In this document: piece after piece, positions 7,328 through 16,284 of the stretch
Numbering within the stretch: position 1 is the stretch's first letter
Layout: every line of letters starts with the position of its first letter
The notes under the pieces: model-generated
The model's input: only the letters and a program-made list of their open reading frames with translations
Told to the model about the DNA's origin: nothing
Database searches by the model: none
Origin: a virus
IMG/VR virus record: IMGVR_UViG_3300042879_001881
Coordinates: 1 to 32,863 of that record
Length of the DNA: 32,863 nt
Reading direction: 5' to 3' (one strand)
Made by a program: the position numbers and the translations under genes

Positions 7328-8293
7328 TTACAGGGTGAAGTACACGATTTGAGTTGGGAAAGCAACCTGAACACCGTATTTGAACTCGGCATTGAAGATT
7401 ACGTTTTTCTTAACCGGGTCAGAGATGAACTCAAAGTTCTCTTCTTCGCCTACAAGGTCAGTACCGATGAAGTAGTTAGACCAGTAGCTAAAGTGGATTT
7501 TGTTTGAACCATTCAAGCCTGGCAGACCATACACCTTTGTACCTGTGATAGGCTCAATAACCATGAACTGCTCACCTGTTTCAGGATTGTAGTGGTAGTT
7601 ATTAGCCGCAATCAGGTGTTGCTTGTACAGCAGGAAGGTGTCTACGCCCATAGCGAAGAAGCGATCTTCTTTGGCAAGGATAGCTTTACCATCGGTAGAA
7701 GCCTGAGCCTGGTTCACCATCTTTAAAATTGCGTCGTCAATATTCGCAACGGTCAAAGAGGTAAGCTGAGTCCATCCGCCACCTGTTGCGGGGTTGCCTT
7801 CGATAGGATCGCCTGCACCACCGAATCCGAGAGCGGTCAAGATGGTATTGAAGCCGTCGAACTGGTTTGCAGCGATAGTTCCCTGCCAGATGTCTTCTTC
7901 CAGAGCATCAGCAATTTTGCCGATTTTCTCGTTTCCGATTTGGTCAGCGAAAGGCAGCTCATTATCGCCACCTGAACCAGCAGCCATTTGCGTTTGCATC
8001 CACTTGGTCTTCAGTGTCTTAGGACACAATGTTTCGTAGACTTGAATATCGCCTACGGTCAAAGTGCGCTTGCTGAATGTGGTGCTTCCGCTGGTGGTTG
8101 GTTCGCAACCGTTAGCCTGGAAGAAAACGGTGGAATCTAGGATGTTCAGGTTGTCGGTGGTTTTGATACCGGGGATAACCTGGCCAGCTGCCTGGAGCAT
8201 GCTGGCGGTCTTGCCTCCGAAGAGGGCTTTGTACAGCAGGGGAAGGCGGTCTTCCTTGCCGTAGTTGTCGAGGTCAGTTACTACGAATGCCAT
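7328..8293 (-). CDS. Major capsid protein (HK97-fold type)
   Basis: The product has 321 residues. It lies just after the protease-scaffold gene (2 bases between the stop and this start) and has typical capsid features: conserved opening (VVTDLDNYGKEDRLPLLYKALF), a long mixed alpha/beta core with DALEEDIWQGTI spine-like helix, PETGEQFMVIEPITGTKVYGLPGL P-domain-like strand, and a beta-rich C-terminus. The leader is A-rich (CCCAAAAATAAAA before ATG), the usual form for highly expressed Bacteroidota genes. A strong terminator follows. The assignment rests on order, length and composition; the fold was not computed. Confidence 0.8.
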   Translation of the reverse strand: MAFVVTDLDNYGKEDRLPLLYKALFGGKTASMLQAAGQVIPGIKTTDNLNILDSTVFFQANGCEPTTSGSTTFSKRTLTVGDIQVYETLCPKTLKTKWMQTQMAAGSGGDNELPFADQIGNEKIGKIADALEEDIWQGTIAANQFDGFNTILTALGFGGAGDPIEGNPATGGGWTQLTSLTVANIDDAILKMVNQAQASTDGKAILAKEDRFFAMGVDTFLLYKQHLIAANNYHYNPETGEQFMVIEPITGTKVYGLPGLNGSNKIHFSYWSNYFIGTDLVGEEENFEFISDPVKKNVIFNAEFKYGVQVAFPTQIVYFTL

Positions 8294-8295
8294 TT

Positions 8296-8865
8296 TTATT
8301 TTTGGGTTTTAATTTTTCGGATTGCTTCTGCAAACTTTTCGATACGCTCCTCACGGCGTGCAGCTTCGCCCTTGAGGCCATTTACTTTCTTAACAGGTTC
8401 AGCAGCGGGAATCGCGCTGAATTGCTCAATTACTTCCAGGGTCTTTGCCTGTGCGTTGGTCAGGTTTTCTACCAGTCCGGTCAGCTTCTGAATGATGGCT
8501 GCCTGTTCGTTGAACTTAGCCTCAAACTCAGCTTTTACGCTGGCCATCTCTGTGCTGCTTTCAACTTCTACCACTTCCTCAACTTCAGCCTTTTCAACGA
8601 TTTGCGTCACCACGCCGCCTTCGGTTGTTACCAAGTAGCCTTCAGCGGTTTCATGTGTTCCATCGGGTGCGGGAACAAACTCGCCGTCCGGGGTTTGCAC
8701 TTCAAGAACTGAACCTACGCCAAGCATAGCGATTTCTTCGCCCGGGAAACGGATAACCGTCCCGTCTACAAGAGTGCTTTCGGCGAACTTCACGGCAGGG
8801 GTTTCTTCCTCCACCGAAAAGCCGAGCAGCTTCTTGATTTCGTTAATTTTATTAATTGCGCTCAT
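8296..8865 (-). CDS. Capsid scaffold from an internal in-frame start
   Basis: An in-frame ATG at 8865 (MSAINKINEIKKLLGF) inside the protease gene would give a 189-residue scaffold alone. Directly before it stands a copy of the 30-base block that precedes three other structural genes, with the same spacing to ATG. The scaffold is acidic and ends in a basic helix (EERIEKFAEAIRKIK), typical of capsid-binding tails. Independent scaffold from the 3' part of a protease gene is known for lambda C/Nu3; here it is inferred from the signal and domain border. Confidence 0.6.
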   Translation of the reverse strand: MSAINKINEIKKLLGFSVEEETPAVKFAESTLVDGTVIRFPGEEIAMLGVGSVLEVQTPDGEFVPAPDGTHETAEGYLVTTEGGVVTQIVEKAEVEEVVEVESSTEMASVKAEFEAKFNEQAAIIQKLTGLVENLTNAQAKTLEVIEQFSAIPAAEPVKKVNGLKGEAARREERIEKFAEAIRKIKTQK

Positions 8866-9894
8866 TTCATATAATGGATTAATTTCGGAATTGTCGTACT
8901 TTGTAAGGATTGCCTCGATAGCAGCCATTGTCTGTTCTTCGCTGCTTGCGGGTTTGTCCGTGAAATAACCCTCAATGGAAAACCCTTTGAACTTGCCTTC
9001 CTTGATGTTCTGCCATACAGCGTCGTCTTCCACGTAATAGGAAAGAAACCAACTGCCCTCCGGTGCGTCTGCCCACATCTGCGGAGGATTTATTCCGCGT
9101 TCCTTGTCCACTATGAACGACTCCAGCAGGTGCATCCCGCCCACGGGGTTTGCGTGTTCAGCGTTCACCGCGTTATACTTGTTTTGGAGTGCCCACAGCT
9201 TTACCGCCTTTTGGATTGTTGCCGCGCTGAACTTGACGTAATAGGTTGTGCCGTCTTCAGCCCTGCGCAGGATGGGTTTTTCTGCAATCATGGCCGGGCC
9301 TGTGATGATGCGCCGTTCTTCGGATTGAATAGCGAAGGAAAGTTTCTCCCGCTCTATCGTGTTGATTTTCGCCTCTGCCCAACGTAGCATTTCTTCACCG
9401 CCCCATAGGAGGTATGAAATAGTGCCGCACGCCTCAGGGTCGTCTGGGTTGTAGTATTCAGCCGCCCTGGAAAGATAGGAGTAGGTGCGCCGGATAGTTT
9501 GTTCTGACAGCGGTTCTCCGGATGCAATCTGCTGCGCCCTGACCTTGCCCACCTGTGTCGCACACTTGTTGTTCAGTTCTTCGTTAAGACGGATGCCGCG
9601 TTCTGCGTTTGCCTTCGCTGCCTCGGGGTAGTCGCTGAAGCTGGCCATCTGCGTTTTGTCTTCCCAATAGCTGTAACATATTGCAACCGCCTGTTCCTGG
9701 TCTTTGCCTTCGCCGATCAGGATGGGAACGCACCGCCCGATAAAGTCTTCTTCGGTTTCGTTAGCGGTCGGGGTCACGAATTTATCCGCGCTGAAGAAAT
9801 GGAAATCCTCTTCAATGGCGGGTGACTGCACAAGGCTGACCTGCGTCAGTCCATCGCCGTCTTCAATTTCTAAGTAGTAAATCGGGTCGTTCAT
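8296..9894 (-). CDS. Prohead protease (XkdF-like) fused to N-terminal domain and C-terminal scaffold
   Basis: The product has 532 residues in three parts. Residues ~45-175 carry a module also seen in other phage structural polyproteins (FIGRCVPILIGEGKDQEQAVAICYSYWED, then ACGTISYLLWGGEEMLRWAE). Residues ~190-340 resemble the XkdF protease (ITGPAMIAEKPILR, NAEHANPVGGMHLLESFIVD, GSWFLSYYVEDDAVW, GKFKGFSIEGYF). From M344 on, the protein is scaffold-like with an acidic stretch and a coiled coil (MASVKAEFEAKFNEQAAIIQKL). The protease matures the prohead by cutting scaffold. A late promoter block lies directly before this start, and another before M344. Confidence 0.75.
   Translation of the reverse strand: MNDPIYYLEIEDGDGLTQVSLVQSPAIEEDFHFFSADKFVTPTANETEEDFIGRCVPILIGEGKDQEQAVAICYSYWEDKTQMASFSDYPEAAKANAERGIRLNEELNNKCATQVGKVRAQQIASGEPLSEQTIRRTYSYLSRAAEYYNPDDPEACGTISYLLWGGEEMLRWAEAKINTIEREKLSFAIQSEERRIITGPAMIAEKPILRRAEDGTTYYVKFSAATIQKAVKLWALQNKYNAVNAEHANPVGGMHLLESFIVDKERGINPPQMWADAPEGSWFLSYYVEDDAVWQNIKEGKFKGFSIEGYFTDKPASSEEQTMAAIEAILTKYDNSEINPLYEMSAINKINEIKKLLGFSVEEETPAVKFAESTLVDGTVIRFPGEEIAMLGVGSVLEVQTPDGEFVPAPDGTHETAEGYLVTTEGGVVTQIVEKAEVEEVVEVESSTEMASVKAEFEAKFNEQAAIIQKLTGLVENLTNAQAKTLEVIEQFSAIPAAEPVKKVNGLKGEAARREERIEKFAEAIRKIKTQK
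8866..8895 (-). promoter_or_regulatory. Putative late promoter block, copy 3 (internal to protease gene)
   Basis: On the minus strand it reads GACAA, 13 bases, CCATTATATGAA, then the in-frame internal ATG. Spacing is identical to the other copies. Its place inside coding sequence, exactly at the domain border, argues for function. Confidence 0.6.
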
Positions 9895-9924
9895 TTTATC
9901 TAATGGTTAAAAATGTCATTTGTC
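9895..9924 (-). promoter_or_regulatory. Putative late promoter block, copy 4
   Basis: On the minus strand it reads GACAA, 13 bases, CCATTAGATAAA, then the ATG of the protease-scaffold gene. It overlaps the last codons of the neck protein gene. The second half is less conserved than in the other copies. Confidence 0.5.
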
Positions 9925-10506
9925 TTGCTTTGCCATAACGGAAATGGAAAGGGCTATCTTCTGCCCCATCGCCCGTCCGAGGTATTCCGCGAACTCGTCA
10001 AAGGTGGCGTCGTTAATGATTTTGCTGAAGAACTTGTTGCCCTTGTAGCCTTTTGCGTGGATTTTGCGCGCAATCGCTTTGGCCAGGTTCATGTTCTTTT
10101 CTGCGCGTGTGTCGCCTGGCATATTGCTTACGTCTATGCCCTTTGCGCTGATCCACCCGGTAGGCCCAGACAATGCCTTTACAAGTTGGCCGTCACCGCT
10201 GTTCCGTGTGCGTCGCCTGCCACCGTCCACGTATTCGTAATAATCATTAGCGTTAATTGCGCCGATTACATCCTTCCCCCGTGTGCGTGTCTTCGCTGCG
10301 TCGAGTGATTGAAACAAACTCATGCTTGCACGTCCTGAAGGGTTCTGGGAATTTTTAAGGCTCGTTTTCAAACGCTCCGTGGTGTAGTTAGTCCACCCCT
10401 GTACCAAGTCAGAAAGCAAATCACCTGTGAGGGTTGGCTGTTCTACCTCCGCTTTGCCGAGCCGTGAAAGGTACTGCCGCTGAAGTGCTGTGAGTTTGCC
10501 GTTCAT
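9916..10506 (-). CDS. Neck / tail completion protein (HK97 gp10-like)
   Basis: The product has 196 residues. The central NANDYYEYVDGGRRRTRNSG followed by a WISAKGIDV segment and a helical IARKIHAKGYKGNKFFSKII end is the typical order of gp10-like neck proteins in Bacteroidota phages. An N-terminal helical part (LLSDLVQGWTNYTTERLK) precedes SGRASMSLFQSL. The start overlaps the tape measure stop (ATGA). It would join head and tail. The call is based on motif order and location. Confidence 0.6.
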   Translation of the reverse strand: MNGKLTALQRQYLSRLGKAEVEQPTLTGDLLSDLVQGWTNYTTERLKTSLKNSQNPSGRASMSLFQSLDAAKTRTRGKDVIGAINANDYYEYVDGGRRRTRNSGDGQLVKALSGPTGWISAKGIDVSNMPGDTRAEKNMNLAKAIARKIHAKGYKGNKFFSKIINDATFDEFAEYLGRAMGQKIALSISVMAKQDK

Positions 10507-12620
10507 AACACGCTCGTTTTGCGAAGGTTGCGCGTGCGCCGCTGCGTTGCGCTGATATCCCCTTCAGTTACATAGACTTTGTTACTCCATTGCCCGGCCT
10601 GCTGCGTTCCACCTCCCAAGCTGCTGCTGTTCATGGAAGGCATTGGAACATTAACACGGCCACCGCCTAACCCTGGAGAACCGCCGCCGCCTTGCTGAAC
10701 ATTGCCGCTTTTCACAATCTTAATAGCCCGCGCTGAACCAGAAAGGATAGCCGCCGAAAGTGCCGCGTATTTTGCAAGGCCAGCCAAACCGCCAGAGGCT
10801 ACGTTGTCGGGGCTTGGTGATTGGCTCACATTCAACGCTTTTGCAATAGCCATACCCGTATCCGCTGCAATTTGAGCAAGGGCAATCGCTTTTCCTGCAA
10901 CCGTTTCCTGCCCTATGATGTCTATTGCCGCGCTGCTCGCCGTCATTAGGTCGGCATAGATTTTTTCTTTAACGCTTTTCTTCGCCTCTTCAACCGTCTT
11001 TTCTTTTTCAGCCGCATCTTTCAGGTTAGCAAGGCGAATCGCCTCCAGTTCCTTTTCCTGTTCCACGGTTGCCAGCCCTGCATCTTTACGCGCTTGAATT
11101 TCGTTTTGCAGTTCGCGCTTTCGGATTTCCGTTTGCGCCTTCTGCAAATCTTCTTGCGTTTTGGCCGCCTTCATCGCGGCAAGTTCTTCCTCATCGTACT
11201 TTTTTTGAATGAACGCCAACTCATCGTTTGCCGCCTTTTCGTTTTCCTGTTTGCGCTTCTCTTCAGCTGCCTTGCGGATTGTTTCCTGTTGCTTGTAGTA
11301 TTCTTGATCAATCTTCAGCAGTTCATCTGCTAACATCTTCGCCATAAGGGCTTCGTCATAGCCCTTTTGCTCAAGGTCTTTTTTGCGCAACTCAAATTCC
11401 TTTTCAGCAATGGCCCGACGGTTGGCTAAACTATCCTCTTCGGTTTTGAGCCTATCTATATCGCGCTGTATCGCGTCCTGTGCTGCTTGTTCTTCCTTCG
11501 CTTTTTCTTCATCGCGCTTTTTTTGTTTATCCTCCGCCGCTTGTTTCCCGATTTCTTTAACTGCTAATTGATGCCCTGCAAGCGTGTTTTCCATTTGCCG
11601 CTGAGCTGCCTCCATTTCTTTAATTTCTGCGTCCGCTTTTTTCTTTGTTTCGACGGGGTCAAATGCCATTGACACAACCTCTTTCTTCATTTTGGCAAAC
11701 TCAGCAACAAGCCCAGTTTCATAACCTAATGCGCCCGCTATCTTATCTACAATTTTCAAGATAAGATTCATCGGAGAACTGATGAAATCCAAAATACCTG
11801 AAAGGATATTCCTATTGCGTTCAGCCGCTGCTATTTGTGCCGTGGCCTGCGCCTTACTCGTTTCGATGACCGCCTTCTGATTGTCGATGGCAACCTTCAA
11901 AGCGGCAATCTTCATCTTCAAGATGTCCTTTTCAGATTTGCCCTGTGCCTTCAGAATGTTGTCGGATTCATCCAACGCCTTAACTTGATTTTCCGAAGCC
12001 TTCAGCCTGTCCTGTTGTGACTTGAGTAGTTTTTTATCCGTCTTTGAAACGCCGCTTAACCCGAAGTCCAAATCCTTAACCAAGGAAACAAGCATTGTAA
12101 TGCCGCCAATCAGCACACCAATACCCAACGCAGCCATGAAAGCCTTTGCCGCACCTGCAAGAGTAGTGAACGCAGGCACAACCTTGCTCATAATGTCCCC
12201 GCCCAGCCCTGCAAAGGTTTTGCCCATGTCTTTCATGTCGGCAATGCCCTGCGAAAGGGCCATCGCGCCTTGAATGCGCACAAGGGATTTTTGCAGGTCT
12301 TCAGATTCTCCACCGAGCAAAGCTGCCGCGCCCTGTGCCGCTGCGAAGCCTGATGCAAGTTTAGAAGTGATATTTGCTATTCTCTGAAAGCGGTCAGGAT
12401 GCAGTCCCGCGATGGTGGCGTTCAAATCCTCCATCTGGTCGCGAAGCTGTGCCACCTTCTTTGCAGCCGCCAATGTGCGCTCGTCCGTTTCGCCGAACGC
12501 AGCCGCCAGCCTTAACGCCTCCTGTTGCGCTTCGCGAATCTGCGCCTTAAAGGATTTTACGGACTGATCCCCGCTCACGGTGGCCTGCACTTCAACTGGT
12601 TGTACTATCTTTTTTGCCAT
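10503..12620 (-). CDS. Tail tape measure protein
   Basis: The product has 705 residues. Long coiled-coil segments dominate (two helical repeats rich in K/E/A/Q, about 20-80 and 330-560), with a hydrophobic membrane-like segment near 165-185 (ALGIGVLIGGITMLVSLV) and a second hydrophobic, Ala-rich stretch near 565-640. The end is Gly- and Ser-rich. This is the classic tape measure make-up: it sets tail length and helps DNA entry. By the usual ~1.5 angstrom per residue rule, the tail would be about 100 nm. The start overlaps the preceding stop (TAATG). It has no peptidoglycan hydrolase domain that I can see. Confidence 0.85.
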   Translation of the reverse strand: MAKKIVQPVEVQATVSGDQSVKSFKAQIREAQQEALRLAAAFGETDERTLAAAKKVAQLRDQMEDLNATIAGLHPDRFQRIANITSKLASGFAAAQGAAALLGGESEDLQKSLVRIQGAMALSQGIADMKDMGKTFAGLGGDIMSKVVPAFTTLAGAAKAFMAALGIGVLIGGITMLVSLVKDLDFGLSGVSKTDKKLLKSQQDRLKASENQVKALDESDNILKAQGKSEKDILKMKIAALKVAIDNQKAVIETSKAQATAQIAAAERNRNILSGILDFISSPMNLILKIVDKIAGALGYETGLVAEFAKMKKEVVSMAFDPVETKKKADAEIKEMEAAQRQMENTLAGHQLAVKEIGKQAAEDKQKKRDEEKAKEEQAAQDAIQRDIDRLKTEEDSLANRRAIAEKEFELRKKDLEQKGYDEALMAKMLADELLKIDQEYYKQQETIRKAAEEKRKQENEKAANDELAFIQKKYDEEELAAMKAAKTQEDLQKAQTEIRKRELQNEIQARKDAGLATVEQEKELEAIRLANLKDAAEKEKTVEEAKKSVKEKIYADLMTASSAAIDIIGQETVAGKAIALAQIAADTGMAIAKALNVSQSPSPDNVASGGLAGLAKYAALSAAILSGSARAIKIVKSGNVQQGGGGSPGLGGGRVNVPMPSMNSSSLGGGTQQAGQWSNKVYVTEGDISATQRRTRNLRKTSVL

Positions 12621-15010
12621 TATACTTCTTTAATCAATACCACGTTCCAATCCGCTCCTGTCCATTCAATAGCAGGGCGGTAAACATCGCCTGTGGTGGG
12701 TGCGCCGATGTCCTTGTAAGTTAAATTCACTACGCCTTGTGTCCAGTCTACTATCGGCCCTTTGCCGCCTTCGTTGCTGCCTCCGAGCGTTGACCATGCA
12801 AATCGTTTCTTCTTCCCGATGGGCCGCGTCCTGATGTTTGGGAAAGCATCGTTATTCGTGTCCTTAATGTCGTACCCTCCCCCGGCTGCCCCGGTCTGCG
12901 GGGTGAACACGTTTGCTGTTTTGATTTTCAAGAACTCGCACTCGATTAACTCGCTTTCGCCTACTTGGTAATCTTGGATTTTGTTCAGTCTGAAATATTG
13001 GCCCTGAAAGAAATACAAATCCCGGAATGACCATTTCAGCCAGTCAGCCGGAGTGATGTAAACCCGCGCCGTAACGATGCGACTATTTCGGTCGGTGATT
13101 TCCGTCAGGTACTTTCTCCAGTAAACGTTAAACAGGTTGTTGTTGGTGTATGTTACGCCAGCCGGAAGGTTTACATATGCAGGCATTCCAAAGGACAGGT
13201 CAATAGTCGGTGTGAAAGGGTCATCCAAATGCCCTGCGTGGGGATAGCCTTCGATGGTATCAGCACCGGACGGCCCGGTAAAGAACTTGAACGAGTCGCA
13301 CAATAACCATTCTTCAGTACCTATTTTTCCGCTCCAGTACAGGATACGCAGCGTTCCAGCCTTTTCTTCAGCCGTTTCCATGCTTGCAATGCGGAAGTTA
13401 TTGCTGCTTTCCGTGCTGTATGGCGTGGATGCGAAGATGGTTTCTGTTTTGCGCTCGTCTTTTATCAGGTCGTTGTCTATTATTATCCGCGCTTCTCCGT
13501 ACACCGTGCCAATGGCGTCCACATATTCTTTGCTGTCATCATCATCCCCTTTCGCGTATGTGAAGACGTAAGGGTTGCCTTCCAATTCGCCCATTGGGGT
13601 TATCGTCATGGGCTGCGAATAATCAATCTTCGCGGTCAGGTCGTGAATGACCGTATCGCGATAGAAGGTGTCACGCGGTGCAATGTATAGTTCATTAGTG
13701 CGCCCGGTCGGTTCGATGTACAGGTTGAACATCTTCACCAGGCTGTTTAAGAACTCGTCCTGCTTCCACTTGCCCCCGGTGAAAATGCCATTCATGTCCA
13801 CGGTTGAATCCAGCCCATAGGAAGTCTGAATCGGGTCAATCCTTACCCAGCTGTTTGCCTTAATTGTTATGATTCCCCCGGTAATTACCTCACCCATCCG
13901 GGCATCAGAATAATCCAGCACATCAATAATGCGTAGGTCTATCTTTTCGTTTTTGTCAGCATAGACGTCATTAATGGTGAAGGTGAATGTTTTTGTTGCG
14001 CCCGTTACTGCCACGTTCACGATCCGCAAAGGGTTGTGCAGTTCAGCCAGCTTCCCATCCACATAAACGCCGACCGTCATTGTGATGTAAGGATAGGTTA
14101 CGTTTGAAAGGCCTGTGATATTCACGGTGATACTACCCGATACGCTGAACCTCCCGCCGCCCGTGGGGCTGTTATACTTGCCCGTTGCCGTATCGAAGTT
14201 CCCGCCGTTGTCGTAATAACCGCCGCTGCTGTCGTCGTTAAAAACAATCGTGCTGCCTTCCGCGTAAACCGCATCCGCGTTGCGCCTTGCCCGTGCCTTG
14301 CGCGATGTTACAACAGCCTCGTTTATCTGTGGAACGCCCGGCGATGGGATGACAAGTTTTTTGAACAGGTCTGTATTGAAGAATGAATCTGAAGAATACG
14401 CGAACCCCGCGCTGGTGAAAATCTTATCAACTAATGTTTTTGCAAACACAGCCGGGTAAAAGTCCTGAACGCGCCACACCATTGCAAACGGTACGTCCGT
14501 CCTATTTCGGTCAATCATTGGATAAACGTAACCGCTTGCAGGTGTAAAATTCCAACTTGCCTGAATGTTGGTACGGTTTAGGGTGTGGTTAAATTCGGAT
14601 AGGTCAATATCCGAAAGCTGAAGGTTGCGAATCTTCGCGAACAGGTCAGCCGCTAAGCCGTGAACGCTCACTTCGTATTCTATTTGTCCTTTGCGCGTGA
14701 CGTTTATGTTGAGCAACCGGACATATCCGCGCACCTGTTCCACCTCATCCACCGTCACAAGGGCCGCCGCTTTCTTGTTCGGGTTAAAGTCAGGCGCGAA
14801 TTGTGTGCCGTTGTTGAGCTGCTCCTGGTTCACATCGAAGATGTGGCCGAAAAGCTTATTATTGGCTGATGTGCCGGGGATGCGAAAGGTCCTGGACCAA
14901 TCAGAGGACCGCTGCGCAGGCTCGCGGATGTCCGCTATCTCCCGGGTAACTTGCAGAACTTCGTTTTCCGACAGATCCACCTGCCTGCCTTCAATAAACA
15001 ACCGCATCAT
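12620..15010 (-). CDS. Large tail / baseplate protein
   Basis: The product has 796 residues. The opening MRLFIEGRQVDLSENEVLQVTREIADIREPAQRSSDWSRTF is typical of Bacteroidota siphophage tail proteins placed after the tape measure-type genes and thought to form the tail tip (distal tail/hub region). Most of it is beta-rich; residues near 285-320 are Gly/Ser/Thr-rich with SGSITVNITGLSN, which could be a carbohydrate-binding insertion. No enzyme motif was seen. The start (ATGATG at 15010) overlaps the preceding gene. The role is inferred from order and size. Confidence 0.65.
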   Translation of the reverse strand: MMRLFIEGRQVDLSENEVLQVTREIADIREPAQRSSDWSRTFRIPGTSANNKLFGHIFDVNQEQLNNGTQFAPDFNPNKKAAALVTVDEVEQVRGYVRLLNINVTRKGQIEYEVSVHGLAADLFAKIRNLQLSDIDLSEFNHTLNRTNIQASWNFTPASGYVYPMIDRNRTDVPFAMVWRVQDFYPAVFAKTLVDKIFTSAGFAYSSDSFFNTDLFKKLVIPSPGVPQINEAVVTSRKARARRNADAVYAEGSTIVFNDDSSGGYYDNGGNFDTATGKYNSPTGGGRFSVSGSITVNITGLSNVTYPYITMTVGVYVDGKLAELHNPLRIVNVAVTGATKTFTFTINDVYADKNEKIDLRIIDVLDYSDARMGEVITGGIITIKANSWVRIDPIQTSYGLDSTVDMNGIFTGGKWKQDEFLNSLVKMFNLYIEPTGRTNELYIAPRDTFYRDTVIHDLTAKIDYSQPMTITPMGELEGNPYVFTYAKGDDDDSKEYVDAIGTVYGEARIIIDNDLIKDERKTETIFASTPYSTESSNNFRIASMETAEEKAGTLRILYWSGKIGTEEWLLCDSFKFFTGPSGADTIEGYPHAGHLDDPFTPTIDLSFGMPAYVNLPAGVTYTNNNLFNVYWRKYLTEITDRNSRIVTARVYITPADWLKWSFRDLYFFQGQYFRLNKIQDYQVGESELIECEFLKIKTANVFTPQTGAAGGGYDIKDTNNDAFPNIRTRPIGKKKRFAWSTLGGSNEGGKGPIVDWTQGVVNLTYKDIGAPTTGDVYRPAIEWTGADWNVVLIKEV

Positions 15011-16197
15011 AGCCGCTGCCTCCTGTTTGTCAGGGCGCGTTGAATGGTGACGGAATATTGCACCAGCCCATCCCGGTTGTACTTGCGCTCAAACTCCGTG
15101 GAGTTTACAGTAACCTTTTCCATTGCACTAAACGCGCCCATGTAAACCACAGGACTGAATAGCAACTGCTCGATAAATTCCGCTTCGGTATCCGTGAGGA
15201 AGTCCGTGTTGAGCGTCCATTGCTCCGTCACCATTGTATTGTAATTGGTGACACCGCCCCGAGCGTTTGAGTAGTTGTATGCGCCTGTGGTATAACGGAA
15301 CGAATCCTGCTCAAAGGTCTTTTTCTCCCCGGTCAGGTTGCGCACCGTACGTTTGCGGAAGGTATAGGAATCGAACCCTCCCAAGGTGTTGAGGAAGTGA
15401 AGCGTTACCGGGTCGTACTTGCTGCACTCCGTCCACAGGTCGAAGCGCATTGTTTCCGATGCCTTGCCTGAGTAACCGGAAGGGTACGCCTGCACCGTGT
15501 AATAAGCCTCGTTTCCAGACGTAAAGCCTATGCCGTTGAAGGTGCAATCAGCCGCAAGCAGCCGCGATTTGTAGTCAACATAGGTGAAGGTTTTCTGCAC
15601 CGTCTGAAGCAGCGAACCTGCCGCGTTGTAACTCTTAAACTCAAACACCTTATTTACCGTGTCCGTACCAAACAGCGCATGAATCGTGTGCGCCTCATCT
15701 GCCTGCACTTTGCGAGGGCGAACCGTGGTAAGAAATTGCGCCCCGGCTGTTCCACCGGATGCGGTTAGGTAGTCTGCTTGGGCATAACCGAGGAAGTCCT
15801 GCACAGGCAGGCAGGCATCCCATGAAAACTTGTTCCCCGTGTTCACTACGCCCGTGGCTTCCGTCACAACCCCGCTGCCGTATTCATAACCAAACTTTGC
15901 CCGATAGGTAACGATGCGAGGCTGCCCGACAACCGCCGCCGCTGATGGTGGTTCAAAGTCGTTGCCGACGTATGACGCGATGATTTCTGTAATGTCGAAC
16001 ACCGCTTCGTTTTGGCTGCTGCCATATCTGATGGGTGCTTTGAGTTTCGCCTGAATCGTGCCATCAATCTCCACCTCGCACAGGTAGCGGAAATTGCTTG
16101 CGCCCGTTATTGCCGTGTCCGTTTCGCGAACTACGAAGGTCAGCGGGTTAAAGGCAGGTGAGTAGTCTTGCGGCTGCTGCTGAATTGAGTAGGCCAT
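15007..16197 (-). CDS. Tail protein (distal tail-like)
   Basis: The product has 396 residues and is beta-rich throughout (MAYSIQQQPQDYSPAFNPLTFVVRE, VCEVEIDGTIQAKLKAPI-like strands), ending RRQRL. It is the first gene of the tail unit: its ATG follows directly the putative late promoter block at 16198-16227. The gene encodes no recognisable enzyme. The neighbour downstream is the large tail protein, with a 4-base overlap. A minor tail or distal tail role fits context; the exact family is not recognised. Confidence 0.6.
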   Translation of the reverse strand: MAYSIQQQPQDYSPAFNPLTFVVRETDTAITGASNFRYLCEVEIDGTIQAKLKAPIRYGSSQNEAVFDITEIIASYVGNDFEPPSAAAVVGQPRIVTYRAKFGYEYGSGVVTEATGVVNTGNKFSWDACLPVQDFLGYAQADYLTASGGTAGAQFLTTVRPRKVQADEAHTIHALFGTDTVNKVFEFKSYNAAGSLLQTVQKTFTYVDYKSRLLAADCTFNGIGFTSGNEAYYTVQAYPSGYSGKASETMRFDLWTECSKYDPVTLHFLNTLGGFDSYTFRKRTVRNLTGEKKTFEQDSFRYTTGAYNYSNARGGVTNYNTMVTEQWTLNTDFLTDTEAEFIEQLLFSPVVYMGAFSAMEKVTVNSTEFERKYNRDGLVQYSVTIQRALTNRRQRL

Positions 16198-16227
16198 TTC
16201 CTATAATGGGGAAAGTGGCATTTTGTC
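16198..16227 (-). promoter_or_regulatory. Putative late promoter block, copy 2
   Basis: On the minus strand it reads GACAA, 13 bases, CCATTATAGGAA, then the ATG of the first tail gene. It is nearly the same as copy 1 although that one lies 12 kb away. No TAnnTTTG element is present, so it is not the ordinary host promoter form. Confidence 0.65.
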
Positions 16228-16234
16228 TTATCAG

Positions 16235-16252
16235 TTTCCTGACGTTAGGAAA
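16235..16252. repeat. Short inverted repeat upstream of the tail unit
   Basis: TTTCCT and AGGAAA are separated by six bases (GACGTT). It lies between a terminator and the late promoter block, so it may be an operator or a small RNA hairpin. No function can be assigned. Confidence 0.4.
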
Positions 16253-16257
16253 GTGAA

Positions 16258-16284
16258 AAGGGGCAGCCACCACAGCTACCCCTT
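16258..16284 (-). terminator. Terminator before the tail unit
   Basis: On the minus strand AAGGGG-t-AGC pairs with GCT-g-CCCCTT around a short loop and is followed by TTTCACTTT. It would separate leftward transcripts of the early region and tRNA-like element from the tail unit. Confidence 0.6.

Noticed and set aside
13960-13990. A further late-block copy inside the large tail gene (CAAAA-N13-CCATTA)
   Set aside because: The first half does not match GACAA, it is not followed by a start, and no gene start lies near; chance match.
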